Assembly (NCBI GenBank): GCA_021152555.1 | Contig: JAGKVE010000011.1 | Location: 1-47,253 of the forward strand | From: Bacteroidia bacterium | GTDB taxonomy: Bacteria > Bacteroidota > Bacteroidia > Bacteroidales > Paludibacteraceae | Length of the DNA: 47,253 nt | Reading direction: 5' to 3' | Part shown: in pieces, positions 34,187 to 42,385 of the stretch | Layout: each line of letters begins with the position of its first letter | How positions within the stretch are numbered: position 1 is the stretch's first letter | The notes under the pieces: model-generated | Told to the model about the DNA's origin: nothing | What the model saw: only the letters and a program-made list of their open reading frames with translations | Databases searched by the model: none | Translations under genes and position numbers: made by a program

Positions 34187-34321
34187 ATGTTTTTTATGTT
34201 TATCGCTAAGCGGGAGCAAAGGGCATTTACCTTCTTTGGAGGTGCGGTTGCAGCCACAGTGGCTGCCGTCAAATTAATTTGTAAGCAAGCCGGTGGGGAT
34301 GCAAACGCGAAAAGCCTTTAG
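34187..34321 (+). CDS. Candidate small membrane protein, 44 aa
   Basis: An ATG at 34187 opens 44 codons: MFFMFIAKREQRAFTFFGG, then AVAATVAAVKLICKQAGG and a polar tail. The middle could be one membrane helix. The DNA also has a hairpin, GCAGCC/GGCTGC, around 34253-34269, so this could instead be part of a structured leader for the next gene. No homologue is recognised. The 80 bases between it and the next ORF show nothing else. Confidence 0.3.
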   Translation: MFFMFIAKREQRAFTFFGGAVAATVAAVKLICKQAGGDANAKSL

Positions 34322-34401
34322 GCGGATGACCTGCTCACGATTAGGGTTTATCTATGTTTTTGTACTAGTAGTGAAATTTAATCCTTTAAAACCTATCTTA
34401 T

Positions 34402-34764
34402 ATGTCAGAAATTCAAACATCATCCGGTATCGATCTCATTCACGGCAAAGTGGAAAAAAGGAACGCCGGTTATTTCTATGTCCGTAATGGCAAGCAGTTC
34501 TATCGCAATCGCGAGGAGACCTACCAAAAGAACCAGTCTCCACGCCAGAAATGGAACTCTGCGGCTTTCGCCTATGCCAACCGGGAACTGGCCAAGCTCC
34601 GTGCCACGCCCGAACTGGAGGCACAGCTCCGTTCGGAATACGAAGCCGCTAACCACCTCGCCTCAAACGGCAAGACCTACTCCACTCTCTGGGCATGGAA
34701 GTTCAATTCCCTTCTCTACGACTACAAGCAATCCCATCCCTTTGCCTCGTCTCTTTATTCTTAA
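34402..34764 (+). CDS. Hypothetical small basic protein
   Basis: A 120-residue soluble basic protein of unknown function. It has a repetitive polar N-terminal half (LIHGKVEKRNAGYFYVRNGKQFYRNREETYQKNQSPRQKWNSAAF) and an amphipathic helical part (YANRELAKLRATPELEAQLRSEYEAANHL). The GYFYVRNGKQFYR beta pattern and many aromatic and basic residues would suit nucleic-acid binding, but I do not recognise a family. A strong hairpin terminator follows 18 bases after the stop, so the unit is self-contained between its own promoter (34045) and terminator. Confidence 0.7.
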   Translation: MSEIQTSSGIDLIHGKVEKRNAGYFYVRNGKQFYRNREETYQKNQSPRQKWNSAAFAYANRELAKLRATPELEAQLRSEYEAANHLASNGKTYSTLWAWKFNSLLYDYKQSHPFASSLYS

Positions 34765-34781
34765 AATTCAGTCCCGTCATC

Positions 34782-34850
34782 GTCCTGTCCCGTCTTGTCC
34801 CGTCTTATTCGTATGGGTAGGGACTAAGACAAGGACAGGACTTTTCTTTA
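34782..34850 (+). terminator. Strong intrinsic terminator after the 120-residue gene
   Basis: GTCCTGTCC (34782-34790) pairs with GGACAGGAC (34833-34841). The stem continues, with small bulges, through GTCTT/AAGAC and GTCCC/GGGAC, and TTTTCTTT follows. The left arm is embedded in 10-bp GTCCCGTCTT stutters (34790-34806). The further 110 bases hold a pyrimidine-rich tract and CTAAACA stutters. Confidence 0.85.
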
Positions 34851-34902
34851 TTAATTTTCTTTTGTTTCTTTTCTTTTATCCCCTTTCTTTTTCCCAAAAC
34901 CC

Positions 34903-34945
34903 CTAAACACTAACCACTAAACTCTAAACACTAAACACTAACCTA
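34903..34945. repeat. CTAAACA stutter
   Basis: About six imperfect 7-8 bp copies of CTAAACA/CTAACCA in a row, just upstream of the promoter of the YhcG-like gene. It is preceded (about 34860-34900) by a pyrimidine-rich TTTCTTTTATCCCC tract similar to bases 8-42 at the window start. Confidence 0.8.
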
Positions 34946-34962
34946 AAAATCTTTGATTTTTC

Positions 34963-34993
34963 TTGCGTATCTCAAAAAAAAGTTGTACCTTTG
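34963..34993 (+). promoter_or_regulatory. Bacteroidota-type promoter of the YhcG/DUF1016 gene
   Basis: TTG (34963-34965), 20 bases with CGTATCTCAAAAAAAA, and TACCTTTG (34986-34993). A 16-base perfect palindrome begins at the last base of the -7 box. Confidence 0.85.
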
Positions 34994-35008
34994 CACGCAA
35001 TTGCGTGC
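34993..35008. promoter_or_regulatory. Perfect 16-bp palindrome at the transcription start
   Basis: GCACGCAA (34993-35000) and TTGCGTGC (35001-35008) form a perfect palindrome immediately after the -7 box, where an operator would overlap the start of transcription. The same position of the hsd promoter has the imperfect version GCACGCA/TGTGTGC (36169-36185). Confidence 0.65.
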
Positions 35009-35036
35009 GGGGCGCAAAAAAAAACAAAGATAAATC

Positions 35037-36083
35037 ATGGCAAAGATAAAGAAAATATCAGATGATGCGTTTGTTAATGACGTCCGTCATATTATTGAAG
35101 TTGGACTGAAAAGTGCTTATCAAAGTGTAAGTTCTACAATGGTTCACACATATTGGCAAATAGGACAACGCATAGTGGAGGAGGAACAACATGGAGAGAA
35201 GCGTGCTGAATATGGCACACGTTTATTAGAATTTCTGGCGGAAGAATTATCCCAAGAATATGCAAGCGGTTTCTCGGCTCGCAATCTGCGTTCTTACCGT
35301 CAATTATATCTGAATTTCAACGATTTAGAAATTTGGTACACACGTGTTCCAAATCTTGAATGGTCTCATTATCGTGCTCTTCTACGAGTAGCTGATGAGG
35401 ATGCTCGTTATTGGTATCTACGTGAAGCTGCACGCGAGATGTGGAGCGTTCGTACGCTTGATCGCAATATCGGTTCGCAGTATTATTATCGATTACTTCA
35501 AGCACCAAAAAAGGATGTGGTCGTGAATGAGATGCTTCAGTTAACAGAGACCAAGCAGCCGGACAAGTTAGAGTTTATGAAGAATCCTATGGTGGCCGAG
35601 TTCTTGCAATTACCAGCTAATACCAGTTTCACGGAGTCGGATCTTGAGAAAGCAATTATCAAACACCTCAAAGAGTTCCTGTTGGAGATGGGAAAGGGAT
35701 TCGCTTTTATGAACGAGCAATACCACATTGCTACCGATACGGGTGATTATTATATTGATCTTGTCTTTTATAATGTGATTCTCAAATGCTATTTCTTGGT
35801 GGACTTAAAGACAACAACAATTAGTCATCAAGACGTTGGACAGATGGATATGTACATCCGCATGTTTGATGAATTGCGCCGGACGGAAGGTGACAATCCG
35901 ACTATTGGTTTGCTACTCTGTGCAGAAACGAGCAAGGATATAGCGCACTATTCCATCCTGCATGACAGCAAACAACTCTATGCAGCTAAGTACTTGACTT
36001 ACTTGCCAACTGAAGAGCAACTGCGCAACGAAATTGAGCGTCAGAAGCAGATCTTCTTGGAGCAGGAGAAGGATGAAAAATAG
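35037..36083 (+). CDS. YhcG/DUF1016 family PD-(D/E)xK nuclease
   Basis: A 348-residue protein of the DUF1016 (YhcG, PDDEXK_1-type) family. These are often found beside type I restriction systems and are proposed nucleases. The N-terminal DUF1016_N domain has STMVHTYWQIGQRIVEEEQ, SAYQSVSS and FSARNLRSYRQLY. The C-terminal nuclease core has YYIDLVFYN (D241) and FLVDLKTTTISHQDVGQMDMY (D256, K258, Q269), so the usual ExK is a DxK here. ATG 35037 follows an A-rich leader. It has its own promoter and is followed by a 24-base palindrome and the hsd promoter. Confidence 0.9.
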   Translation: MAKIKKISDDAFVNDVRHIIEVGLKSAYQSVSSTMVHTYWQIGQRIVEEEQHGEKRAEYGTRLLEFLAEELSQEYASGFSARNLRSYRQLYLNFNDLEIWYTRVPNLEWSHYRALLRVADEDARYWYLREAAREMWSVRTLDRNIGSQYYYRLLQAPKKDVVVNEMLQLTETKQPDKLEFMKNPMVAEFLQLPANTSFTESDLEKAIIKHLKEFLLEMGKGFAFMNEQYHIATDTGDYYIDLVFYNVILKCYFLVDLKTTTISHQDVGQMDMYIRMFDELRRTEGDNPTIGLLLCAETSKDIAHYSILHDSKQLYAAKYLTYLPTEEQLRNEIERQKQIFLEQEKDEK

Positions 36084-36107
36084 ATTTGGTACACGCGCGT
36101 ACCAAAT
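36084..36107. repeat. 24-base palindrome after the YhcG stop, copy of a coding segment
   Basis: ATTTGGTAC and GTACCAAAT form a perfect 9-bp inverted repeat around ACGCGC, starting at the base after the stop codon. The same 24 bases occur with three changes inside the gene at 35331-35354, where they encode IWYTRVPN. Read in frame past the stop, the second copy would also give IWYTRVPN. Confidence 0.9.
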
Positions 36108-36138
36108 TGGTACGCTGCCCTCTACCATGCAAATAAAC

Positions 36139-36169
36139 TTGTATATGTCCGAAAAATATTGTACCTTTG
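36139..36169 (+). promoter_or_regulatory. Bacteroidota-type promoter of the hsd operon
   Basis: TTG (36139-36141), 20 bases with TATATGTCCGAAAAA, and TACCTTTG (36162-36169). The hairpin GCACGCA/TGTGTGC (36169-36185) starts at its last base, and the leader to hsdM is about 290 bases with two short ORFs. Confidence 0.85.
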
Positions 36170-36205
36170 CACGCAGTTTGTGTGCAGGAGGAAAAAACTA
36201 AGAAT

Positions 36206-36390
36206 ATGGCAAACAAATAGTGTCACCACTGGTGTCAAAATTGTCATGGTCAACAAATTGTGTCGCATGTTGCGATGCAATTACTACAAGAGTATGAGAC
36301 CAAGTGTTTTGAACTGCCATCCAAAGAGGTTCTTCTGCGCCAATTACAAAAATCCTTAGCCGCCGCCAAAGAATTATCCACCGAGAGATG
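36206..36390 (+). pseudogene. Small zinc-ribbon-like ORF interrupted by TAG at codon 5
   Basis: ATG GCA AAC AAA is followed by TAG (36218-36220). The same frame then stays open for 56 codons: CHHWCQNCHGQQIVSHVAMQ and a Leu/Lys/Glu-rich helical part (LLQEYETKCFELPSKEVLLR, QLQKSLAAAKELSTER), ending at TGA 36390. The Cys-x3-Cys-x2-Cys-His pattern and the amphipathic helix look like a real protein. Either the gene is broken, or translation starts later (ATG 36275), or MANK is a leader peptide. GAGGAAAAAACTAAG lies before the first ATG. No homologue is recognised. Confidence 0.45.
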
Positions 36391-36412
36391 ACCGAGAGAT
36401 GACCGAGAGATA
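36380..36412. repeat. Three 11-bp tandem units in the hsdM leader
   Basis: ACCGAGAGATG twice and ACCGAGAGATA once, contiguous. The first unit contains the stop of the small upstream ORF. A 7-codon ORF (ATG 36416, MAKIAKN) follows before hsdM. Confidence 0.9.
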
Positions 36413-36460
36413 AACATGGCGAAAATCGCCAAAAACTGATTTGATATTAAATTGAAAAAT

Positions 36461-38011
36461 ATGGCAACATCAACGCAACAGAAACAAGAGTTATTCAAGT
36501 CTATTTGGGCGATCGCGAATGAGTTACGCGGGTCGGTAGATGGTTGGGATTTCAAGCAATACGTGTTAGGCATGTTGTTCTATCGGTATATATCCGAGAA
36601 CATCACCAACTACATCAACGCGCTCCAGCGTAAGGCGGGTTATCCGGATTTCGATTATGCGGCGTTTGATGATGCACAAGCGGAGTCCGCTCGTGAGAGT
36701 ATCGTGACGGAGAAAGGTTTCTTTATCCTTCCGTCGCAACTCTTCTGCAACGTACGCAAGCGTGCCAAGAATGACGAGAACCTGAATATGACGCTTGCGG
36801 CTGCGTTCAAGTCTATCGAGGCTTCGGCTATCGGAACAGATAGCGAGGACGATATGAAAGGTCTGTTTGACGACCTGGATGTCAACTCTTCCAAACTCGG
36901 TTCGTCGGTTGCCAAACGTAATGAGCGGTTGGTGAAGATCTTGGATGCAGTAGGAGACATGAACCTCGGCGGTCCGCAGGATAATAAGATTGATGCTTTC
37001 GGCGATGCGTATGAGTTCCTGATGAAGATGTACGCAGGCAATGCAGGCAAGAGCGGTGGTGAGTATTTCACGCCGCAGGAAGTGAGCGAATTGTTAGCCC
37101 GTATCGCTACGTATGGCAAGCAGAAAGTGCGCAAGGTCTATGACCCGGCTTGCGGTTCGGGTTCGCTGCTGATGCAGGTGGCAAAAGTCATTGGCAAAGA
37201 GAACGTGCAGCAAGGTTTCTATGGTCAGGAGATCAACCAAACGACCTATAACCTCTGCCGAATAAACATGTTCCTGCATGACATCAACTTCAACCATTTC
37301 GATATTGCTCTGGGCGATACTTTGTTAGATCCCAAGCATTGGGATGACGAACCGTTTGATGCCATCGTCTCCAATCCACCGTACTCCATCAAATGGAAAG
37401 GTGACGAAGACCCAGTGCTGATCAACGATGAGCGTTTTGCGCCAGCCGGAGTGCTTGCACCTAAGAGCAAGGCGGACTTGGCTTTCACGATGCACATGCT
37501 CAGTTGGCTTTCTGCTGACGGAGCAGCGGCTATCGTTGAGTTCCCCGGTGTGCTTTATCGTGGCGGAGCGGAACAGAAGATACGTCAGTACTTGGTAGAT
37601 AACGATTACGTGGATGCCGTCATCCAACTGCCGGCCAATCTCTTCTTTGGTGTGTCTATCGCCACCTGTATCATCGTGATACGCAAGAACAAACGCGATA
37701 ACAAAGTACTCTTTATCGACGCCTCGAATGAGTTTGTACACGAGGGCAATAAGAACAAACTCTCGGAGGAGAATATCCGACATATCTTGGCGCTTTATAC
37801 CAACCGCGAAGATGTAGCGCATCAGGCAGCCCTTGTGCCGCAACGCACGATTGCGGATAACGGCTTCAACCTCTCTGTGAACTCATACGTAGAGCAAGAG
37901 GACACGCGCGAGGTCATCGACATCCATGCCCTCAATGCCGAACTGAAGCAGATTGTAGCGCGTGAGAACGAATTGCGCGCGCAGATTGACGAACTGATTG
38001 CTAACCTCTAA
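36461..38011 (+). CDS. hsdM: Type I restriction-modification system, DNA methyltransferase subunit
   Basis: A 516-residue N6-adenine methyltransferase, modification subunit of a type I system. The N-terminal helical domain (SIWAIANELRGSVDGWDFKQYVLGMLFYRYISEN) precedes the catalytic domain with the SAM motif YDPACGSGSLLMQ (about 226-238) and the catalytic NPPYSIKW (about 306-313). The size and GGEYFTPQEVSELLARI match the type IC group (EcoR124I). The frame opens at a TTG (36452), but ATG 36461 is the natural start. It lies 11 bases upstream of hsdS. Confidence 0.96.
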   Translation: MATSTQQKQELFKSIWAIANELRGSVDGWDFKQYVLGMLFYRYISENITNYINALQRKAGYPDFDYAAFDDAQAESARESIVTEKGFFILPSQLFCNVRKRAKNDENLNMTLAAAFKSIEASAIGTDSEDDMKGLFDDLDVNSSKLGSSVAKRNERLVKILDAVGDMNLGGPQDNKIDAFGDAYEFLMKMYAGNAGKSGGEYFTPQEVSELLARIATYGKQKVRKVYDPACGSGSLLMQVAKVIGKENVQQGFYGQEINQTTYNLCRINMFLHDINFNHFDIALGDTLLDPKHWDDEPFDAIVSNPPYSIKWKGDEDPVLINDERFAPAGVLAPKSKADLAFTMHMLSWLSADGAAAIVEFPGVLYRGGAEQKIRQYLVDNDYVDAVIQLPANLFFGVSIATCIIVIRKNKRDNKVLFIDASNEFVHEGNKNKLSEENIRHILALYTNREDVAHQAALVPQRTIADNGFNLSVNSYVEQEDTREVIDIHALNAELKQIVARENELRAQIDELIANL

Positions 38012-38022
38012 TGTAACGCCTT

Positions 38023-39273
38023 ATGACACACATAGAACAAATGATACAGGACATGTGTCCGAATGGCGTGGAGTTTAAGACGCTCGGAGAGGTTTGTACA
38101 ATAGAAACGGGCAAACTCAATGCAAATGCAGCAGAGGAAAACGGCCAATATCCATTTTTTACAACATCTAAAGAAATCTCATATATCAATGAATATAAAT
38201 GGGATACGGAAGCATTGCTAATAGCCGGGAATGCCAATATTGGCGATGTAAAACATTATATAGGAAAATTTAATGCTTATCAGCGCACTTACGTACTAAC
38301 AAATTTCCAAAACGGATTAATTGGACGCTTTCTATACCATTACACAAAAGCAAGGCTAAAAGACTTTTTAGATGATAAGAAGAATGAAGCGGCGATGTCT
38401 TATATTGTTCTAAGTAGTCTGCAAGCGTTCCCCATCCCCCTTCCGCCGATTGAAATTCAAAAAAAAATCGTCGAGTGCCTCGACAAATTCTCGGCACTCG
38501 CAGCGGAGCTGCAAGCGGAGCTGCAAGCGGAGCTGCAACTGCGTCGTAAGCAGTATGAGTACTATCGTACCCAACTACTTACGCCACACTCGGATTGCAA
38601 TTCTGCTGACAATACCGATGATCGCAATTGGGAGTGTCAAAGGTATACCAAGGGTATAGCAAAGGTATACGATTGGCAGTGGAAAACACTGGGGGAGATT
38701 GGAACTTTCCAACGTGGGAATGGTTTACAAAAGAAAGATTTTAGAGAAGAAGGGATCGGGTGTATTCATTACGGACAGATATATACTCGTTTAGGTACTT
38801 TCTGCACTAAGACACTAACTTACGTAGAACCTTCGCTTGGTAATAAATTGGTAAAAGTAGAACCAGGCAATTTGGTTATTGCATGCACTAGTGAGAATGT
38901 TGAGGATGTATGTAAGGCTGTTGCATGGCTTGGTAATGAAACTATTGTAACAGGAGGTCATGCTGCTGTATTTAGACATAATGAAAATCCAAAGTACATT
39001 GCCTATTATTTCCAGACAGAATTGTTTGCACAACAAAAGCGCAAATATGCTAAAGGAGTTAAAGTTATCGACATTAAGGTTGATGAGATAGCCCAAATAT
39101 CTATTCCCCTCCCCCCATTAGCAGAGCAAGCTCGAATAGTCTCCATCTTGGATAAATTCGAAGCCCTGACGACCAGCCTTTCCGATGGTATTCCTGCCGA
39201 GCAAGCCGCACAGCAGAAACGCTATGAGTATTATCGGGATTTGTTATTAACCTTTGACCGCAAAGCCGTATGA
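38023..39273 (+). CDS. hsdS: Type I restriction-modification system, specificity subunit
   Basis: A 416-residue DNA-recognition subunit with two target-recognition domains (about 15-145 and 222-360). Each ends in the conserved IPLPPxxxQxxIVxxLDKF segment (139-156 and about 365-383). A spacer helix ends in QYEYYRTQLLT in the middle and RYEYYRDLLLTF at the C-terminus. The first spacer has three perfect AELQ repeats (161-172), unlike the second. In EcoR124I-type enzymes the number of four-residue repeats here sets the distance between the two half-sites. The stop overlaps the hsdR start (ATGA). Confidence 0.95.
   Translation: MTHIEQMIQDMCPNGVEFKTLGEVCTIETGKLNANAAEENGQYPFFTTSKEISYINEYKWDTEALLIAGNANIGDVKHYIGKFNAYQRTYVLTNFQNGLIGRFLYHYTKARLKDFLDDKKNEAAMSYIVLSSLQAFPIPLPPIEIQKKIVECLDKFSALAAELQAELQAELQLRRKQYEYYRTQLLTPHSDCNSADNTDDRNWECQRYTKGIAKVYDWQWKTLGEIGTFQRGNGLQKKDFREEGIGCIHYGQIYTRLGTFCTKTLTYVEPSLGNKLVKVEPGNLVIACTSENVEDVCKAVAWLGNETIVTGGHAAVFRHNENPKYIAYYFQTELFAQQKRKYAKGVKVIDIKVDEIAQISIPLPPLAEQARIVSILDKFEALTTSLSDGIPAEQAAQQKRYEYYRDLLLTFDRKAV
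38503..38538 (+). repeat. Three perfect 12-bp repeats in the hsdS spacer
   Basis: GCGGAGCTGCAA occurs three times without interruption and in frame, encoding (AELQ)3 at residues 161-172. Loss or gain of a unit would keep the frame and change the spacer helix by four residues. Confidence 0.97.
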
Positions 39274-42200
39274 AACTGATTGCTGAAAATACTGAATCGA
39301 CGGTTGTTCTGCGCTACGAGCACAAACAATCGCAACGCATCGCTTATCAGAGCGAAGCGCAGTTGGAGGACGCGCTCATTGAGCAGTTGCAGGCGCAAGG
39401 ATATGAGTATCTCGATATTCATACCGAGGAAGAACTGATTGCCAATCTCCGCAAGCAGTTGGAGAAACTCAATCATATCGAGTTTACCGACAATGAGTGG
39501 AAGGGTTTCTTCCGTACGAAACTCGCGAACACAGGAGCTTCTATAGCCGACAAAGCCGAACTGCTGCAAGACGATCGTACTGCACAACTGCAATACATCA
39601 AAGAGGATAACTCCGGTTTTCAGAACGTCAAACTGATTGACAAGGCGCATATCTTCGAGAACAGCCTGCAAGTTATTCATCAGTACACGCCCACAGAAGG
39701 CAAACACCGCACACGGTACGACGTGACGATCCTTGTCAATGGTCTGCCGATGGTGCATATCGAACTCAAACGTAGAGGTGTGGCGGTTCGGGAAGCTTTC
39801 AATCAGATCAAGCGATACAGCAATGATTCGTTCTGGGCAGATAGCGGACTGTTTGAGTACATCCAGTTGTTCGTTATCTCCAATGGTTCGGACACCAAGT
39901 ATTACTCCAACACGACTCGTAACAAAGCGCAGATAGAGAACCGCAAACGGACGAACAAGACCGGCGAGGAGCAGATCAAGAAATCTACCAAACGATGCGA
40001 CTCGTTTGAGTTCACCTCTTATTGGGCGGATGGAGAGAATAATGTTATTCGGGACTTGGATGATTTTACGGCTACTTTCTTTGCCAAACATACGATTCTC
40101 AATATCCTCACGAGGTATTGTGTCTTCACGGCAGACCGCGAACTGATGGTGATGCGACCGTATCAGATTGCCGCTACCGAAGCTATCATTCAGAAGATAC
40201 GCATCGCTTCCAACCAACGTGTGTTGGGTACGATCGATGCAGGCGGATATATATGGCACACAACAGGTAGCGGAAAGACGCTCACGTCCTTCAAGACCGC
40301 GCAACTATGCACGCAGTTGGATTATGTGGACAAAGTGCTGTTTGTTGTGGACAGAAAGGATCTAGATTATCAGACCGTTCGCGAATATGAGAAGTTCAAG
40401 AAAGGCTGCGTCTCGTCCAATAAATCCACAGCGGTTTTGACCAAGCAGATGGGCAACGATAACGACCGTATCATCATCACCACCATTCAGAAACTCAACT
40501 CCTTCTGTAAGAAAGAGAAAGAGCATTCGGTCTATGGCAGGCATGTGGTGATCATCTTTGACGAGTGCCACCGTTCGCAGTTCGGAGAGATGCACAATCA
40601 GATCGTCAAACGGTTCAAACGCTATCATATCTTCGGTTTTACCGGCACGCCTATCTTCCCGGACAATGCGTCAAACAAACTCTTTACGACGGAGAAGATC
40701 TTCGGTCAACGGTTGCATACTTATACCGTCATTTCGGCGATAGCGGATAATAACGTGCTGCCGTTCCGCGTGGAGTATATCAAGACCGTGGATAGCAAGT
40801 CCGGCATTGCGGACCAGAAAGTCTCTGCGATAGATATAGAGAATGCGCTGCTTGACCCAAAACGTATCACGAATATCACGGAGTATATCTTGACCCACTA
40901 CGACCAAAAGACCTTCCGCAACCATGTCTATACGCTCAAAGACAAACGTGTGAGCGGTTTTAACTCGATCCTCGCAACGGCTTCTATCGAGGCGGCAAGG
41001 CTCTACTATGCGGAGTTCAAACGTCAGCAAGCTGCGTTGCCCGAAGACGAGCGGCTGAAGATAGCGTTGATATATAGTTACGGCGTGAATGATGATGATC
41101 CGGAGGCGAATGGATTGCTGTTGGAGGAAGATAGCGAGGGTACATCGCAACTTGACCAGACCGACCGCGATTTTCTGGATAATGCGATAGCGGACTACAA
41201 TGCGATGTTCGCATGCAATTTCGATACGGGAGACCAGTTTGCCAACTACTACAAAGATGTGTCCGAACGCATGAAGAAACGCGAGTTGGATATGCTCATT
41301 GTGGTGAATATGTTCCTTACGGGCTTTGATGCGACCACGCTCAACACCCTTTGGGTGGATAAGAACCTCCGTCAGCACGGACTGATGCAAGCATACAGCC
41401 GAACCAACCGCATCCTCAATACCATCAAGCAGTTTGGTATGATCGTTTGTTTCCGCAATCTGGAGAAAGAGACGAATGATACTATTGCGCTCTTTGGCGA
41501 TAAGGATTCGAAAGGCTTGGTACTCCTCAAGACATACGACGAGTACGTCCATGGTTACACCGATTCGAAAGGCAAGTATCACATGGGCTTTGAGGAGTTG
41601 GTAGAGGCGATGAAAGAGCGTTTCCCGCTGGATAATCCGCAAGCGCTGCACATGATGGGAGAAGAAGCGGAGAAAGATTTTATTCGTGTCTTCGGTACGT
41701 ATGTGCGGCTGAATAATGTGCTCTCTACGTTCGACCGTTTCGAGGAGGAGAAAGATAGTTTTATCACTCCGGCGGAAGAGCAGGACTACCGTTCGCTTTA
41801 CCTCAATCTGCATGACAAATATCGCAACGTGCATGATGGGGACAAAGTGGAGATCAATGATGATTTGGTCTTCGAGATTGAACTCATCAAACAGGTGGAT
41901 ATCAATATCGATTTCATCATCCAACTCATTGAGCAACACCGCGCAAAGAAAGAGAAAGATAAAACCGAACTGATGATCCAGATTCAAAAGGCTGTCGGCT
42001 CCAGTCCGTTGCTGCGCAATAAGGCCGAACTGATTGAGGAATTTGTCCGCCGCTATGCAATGGATCGTGAGGTCAGCCAGCAATGGGCTGCTTATGTCTC
42101 CAATCAGGCACACAAGCAACTCGACGAACTGATTGCGGACGAGAACCTGAATCCCGAACAGACGGAAGATTTCATGCGTCATGCGTTCCATATCGGTGAA

Positions 42201-42383
42201 GTAGAGCGCAACGGCGACCGCATCACCAAGTGCCTTCCGCCGCTTCCGCTCTTTGATATGTCTTTGTCGGGTGCTTCGGGCGTTAGACCGAAGACTAACA
42301 ACCGTGCAGAAACCAAACGCCGCGTCCTTGACCGCCTCTGCGATTGGTTCGACCGCTTCTTCGATATCTTTAAGTTTGAATAA
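39270..42383 (+). CDS. hsdR: Type I restriction-modification system, endonuclease/translocase subunit
   Basis: A 1037-residue motor and nuclease subunit. The N-terminal PD-(D/E)xK nuclease has D151 and E165-L-K167 (RYDVTILVNG, MVHIELKRRG), at the same positions as I recall for EcoR124I HsdR. The SF2 motor has Walker A HTTGSGKT (about 330-337), the DECH box (431-434) and FGFTGTPIF. Later motifs include VVNMFLTGFDATTLNTLWVDKNL and QAYSRTNRI. Length and sequence put it in the type IC group. All catalytic motifs look intact. The next ORF, a small Cys-rich protein, starts two bases after its stop. Confidence 0.96.
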   Translation: MKLIAENTESTVVLRYEHKQSQRIAYQSEAQLEDALIEQLQAQGYEYLDIHTEEELIANLRKQLEKLNHIEFTDNEWKGFFRTKLANTGASIADKAELLQDDRTAQLQYIKEDNSGFQNVKLIDKAHIFENSLQVIHQYTPTEGKHRTRYDVTILVNGLPMVHIELKRRGVAVREAFNQIKRYSNDSFWADSGLFEYIQLFVISNGSDTKYYSNTTRNKAQIENRKRTNKTGEEQIKKSTKRCDSFEFTSYWADGENNVIRDLDDFTATFFAKHTILNILTRYCVFTADRELMVMRPYQIAATEAIIQKIRIASNQRVLGTIDAGGYIWHTTGSGKTLTSFKTAQLCTQLDYVDKVLFVVDRKDLDYQTVREYEKFKKGCVSSNKSTAVLTKQMGNDNDRIIITTIQKLNSFCKKEKEHSVYGRHVVIIFDECHRSQFGEMHNQIVKRFKRYHIFGFTGTPIFPDNASNKLFTTEKIFGQRLHTYTVISAIADNNVLPFRVEYIKTVDSKSGIADQKVSAIDIENALLDPKRITNITEYILTHYDQKTFRNHVYTLKDKRVSGFNSILATASIEAARLYYAEFKRQQAALPEDERLKIALIYSYGVNDDDPEANGLLLEEDSEGTSQLDQTDRDFLDNAIADYNAMFACNFDTGDQFANYYKDVSERMKKRELDMLIVVNMFLTGFDATTLNTLWVDKNLRQHGLMQAYSRTNRILNTIKQFGMIVCFRNLEKETNDTIALFGDKDSKGLVLLKTYDEYVHGYTDSKGKYHMGFEELVEAMKERFPLDNPQALHMMGEEAEKDFIRVFGTYVRLNNVLSTFDRFEEEKDSFITPAEEQDYRSLYLNLHDKYRNVHDGDKVEINDDLVFEIELIKQVDINIDFIIQLIEQHRAKKEKDKTELMIQIQKAVGSSPLLRNKAELIEEFVRRYAMDREVSQQWAAYVSNQAHKQLDELIADENLNPEQTEDFMRHAFHIGEVERNGDRITKCLPPLPLFDMSLSGASGVRPKTNNRAETKRRVLDRLCDWFDRFFDIFKFE

Positions 42384-42385
42384 CT

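Noticed and set aside
36218..36220. Pyrrolysine or reassigned TAG codon
   Set aside because: Other genes here use TAG as a normal stop (for example the ATPase at 44251-44253), and no supporting genes were seen; a broken or late-starting small gene is simpler.
40671..42191. 506-codon open frame antisense to hsdR
   Set aside because: hsdR has all its motifs in the + frame; the antisense frame shows no family signature.
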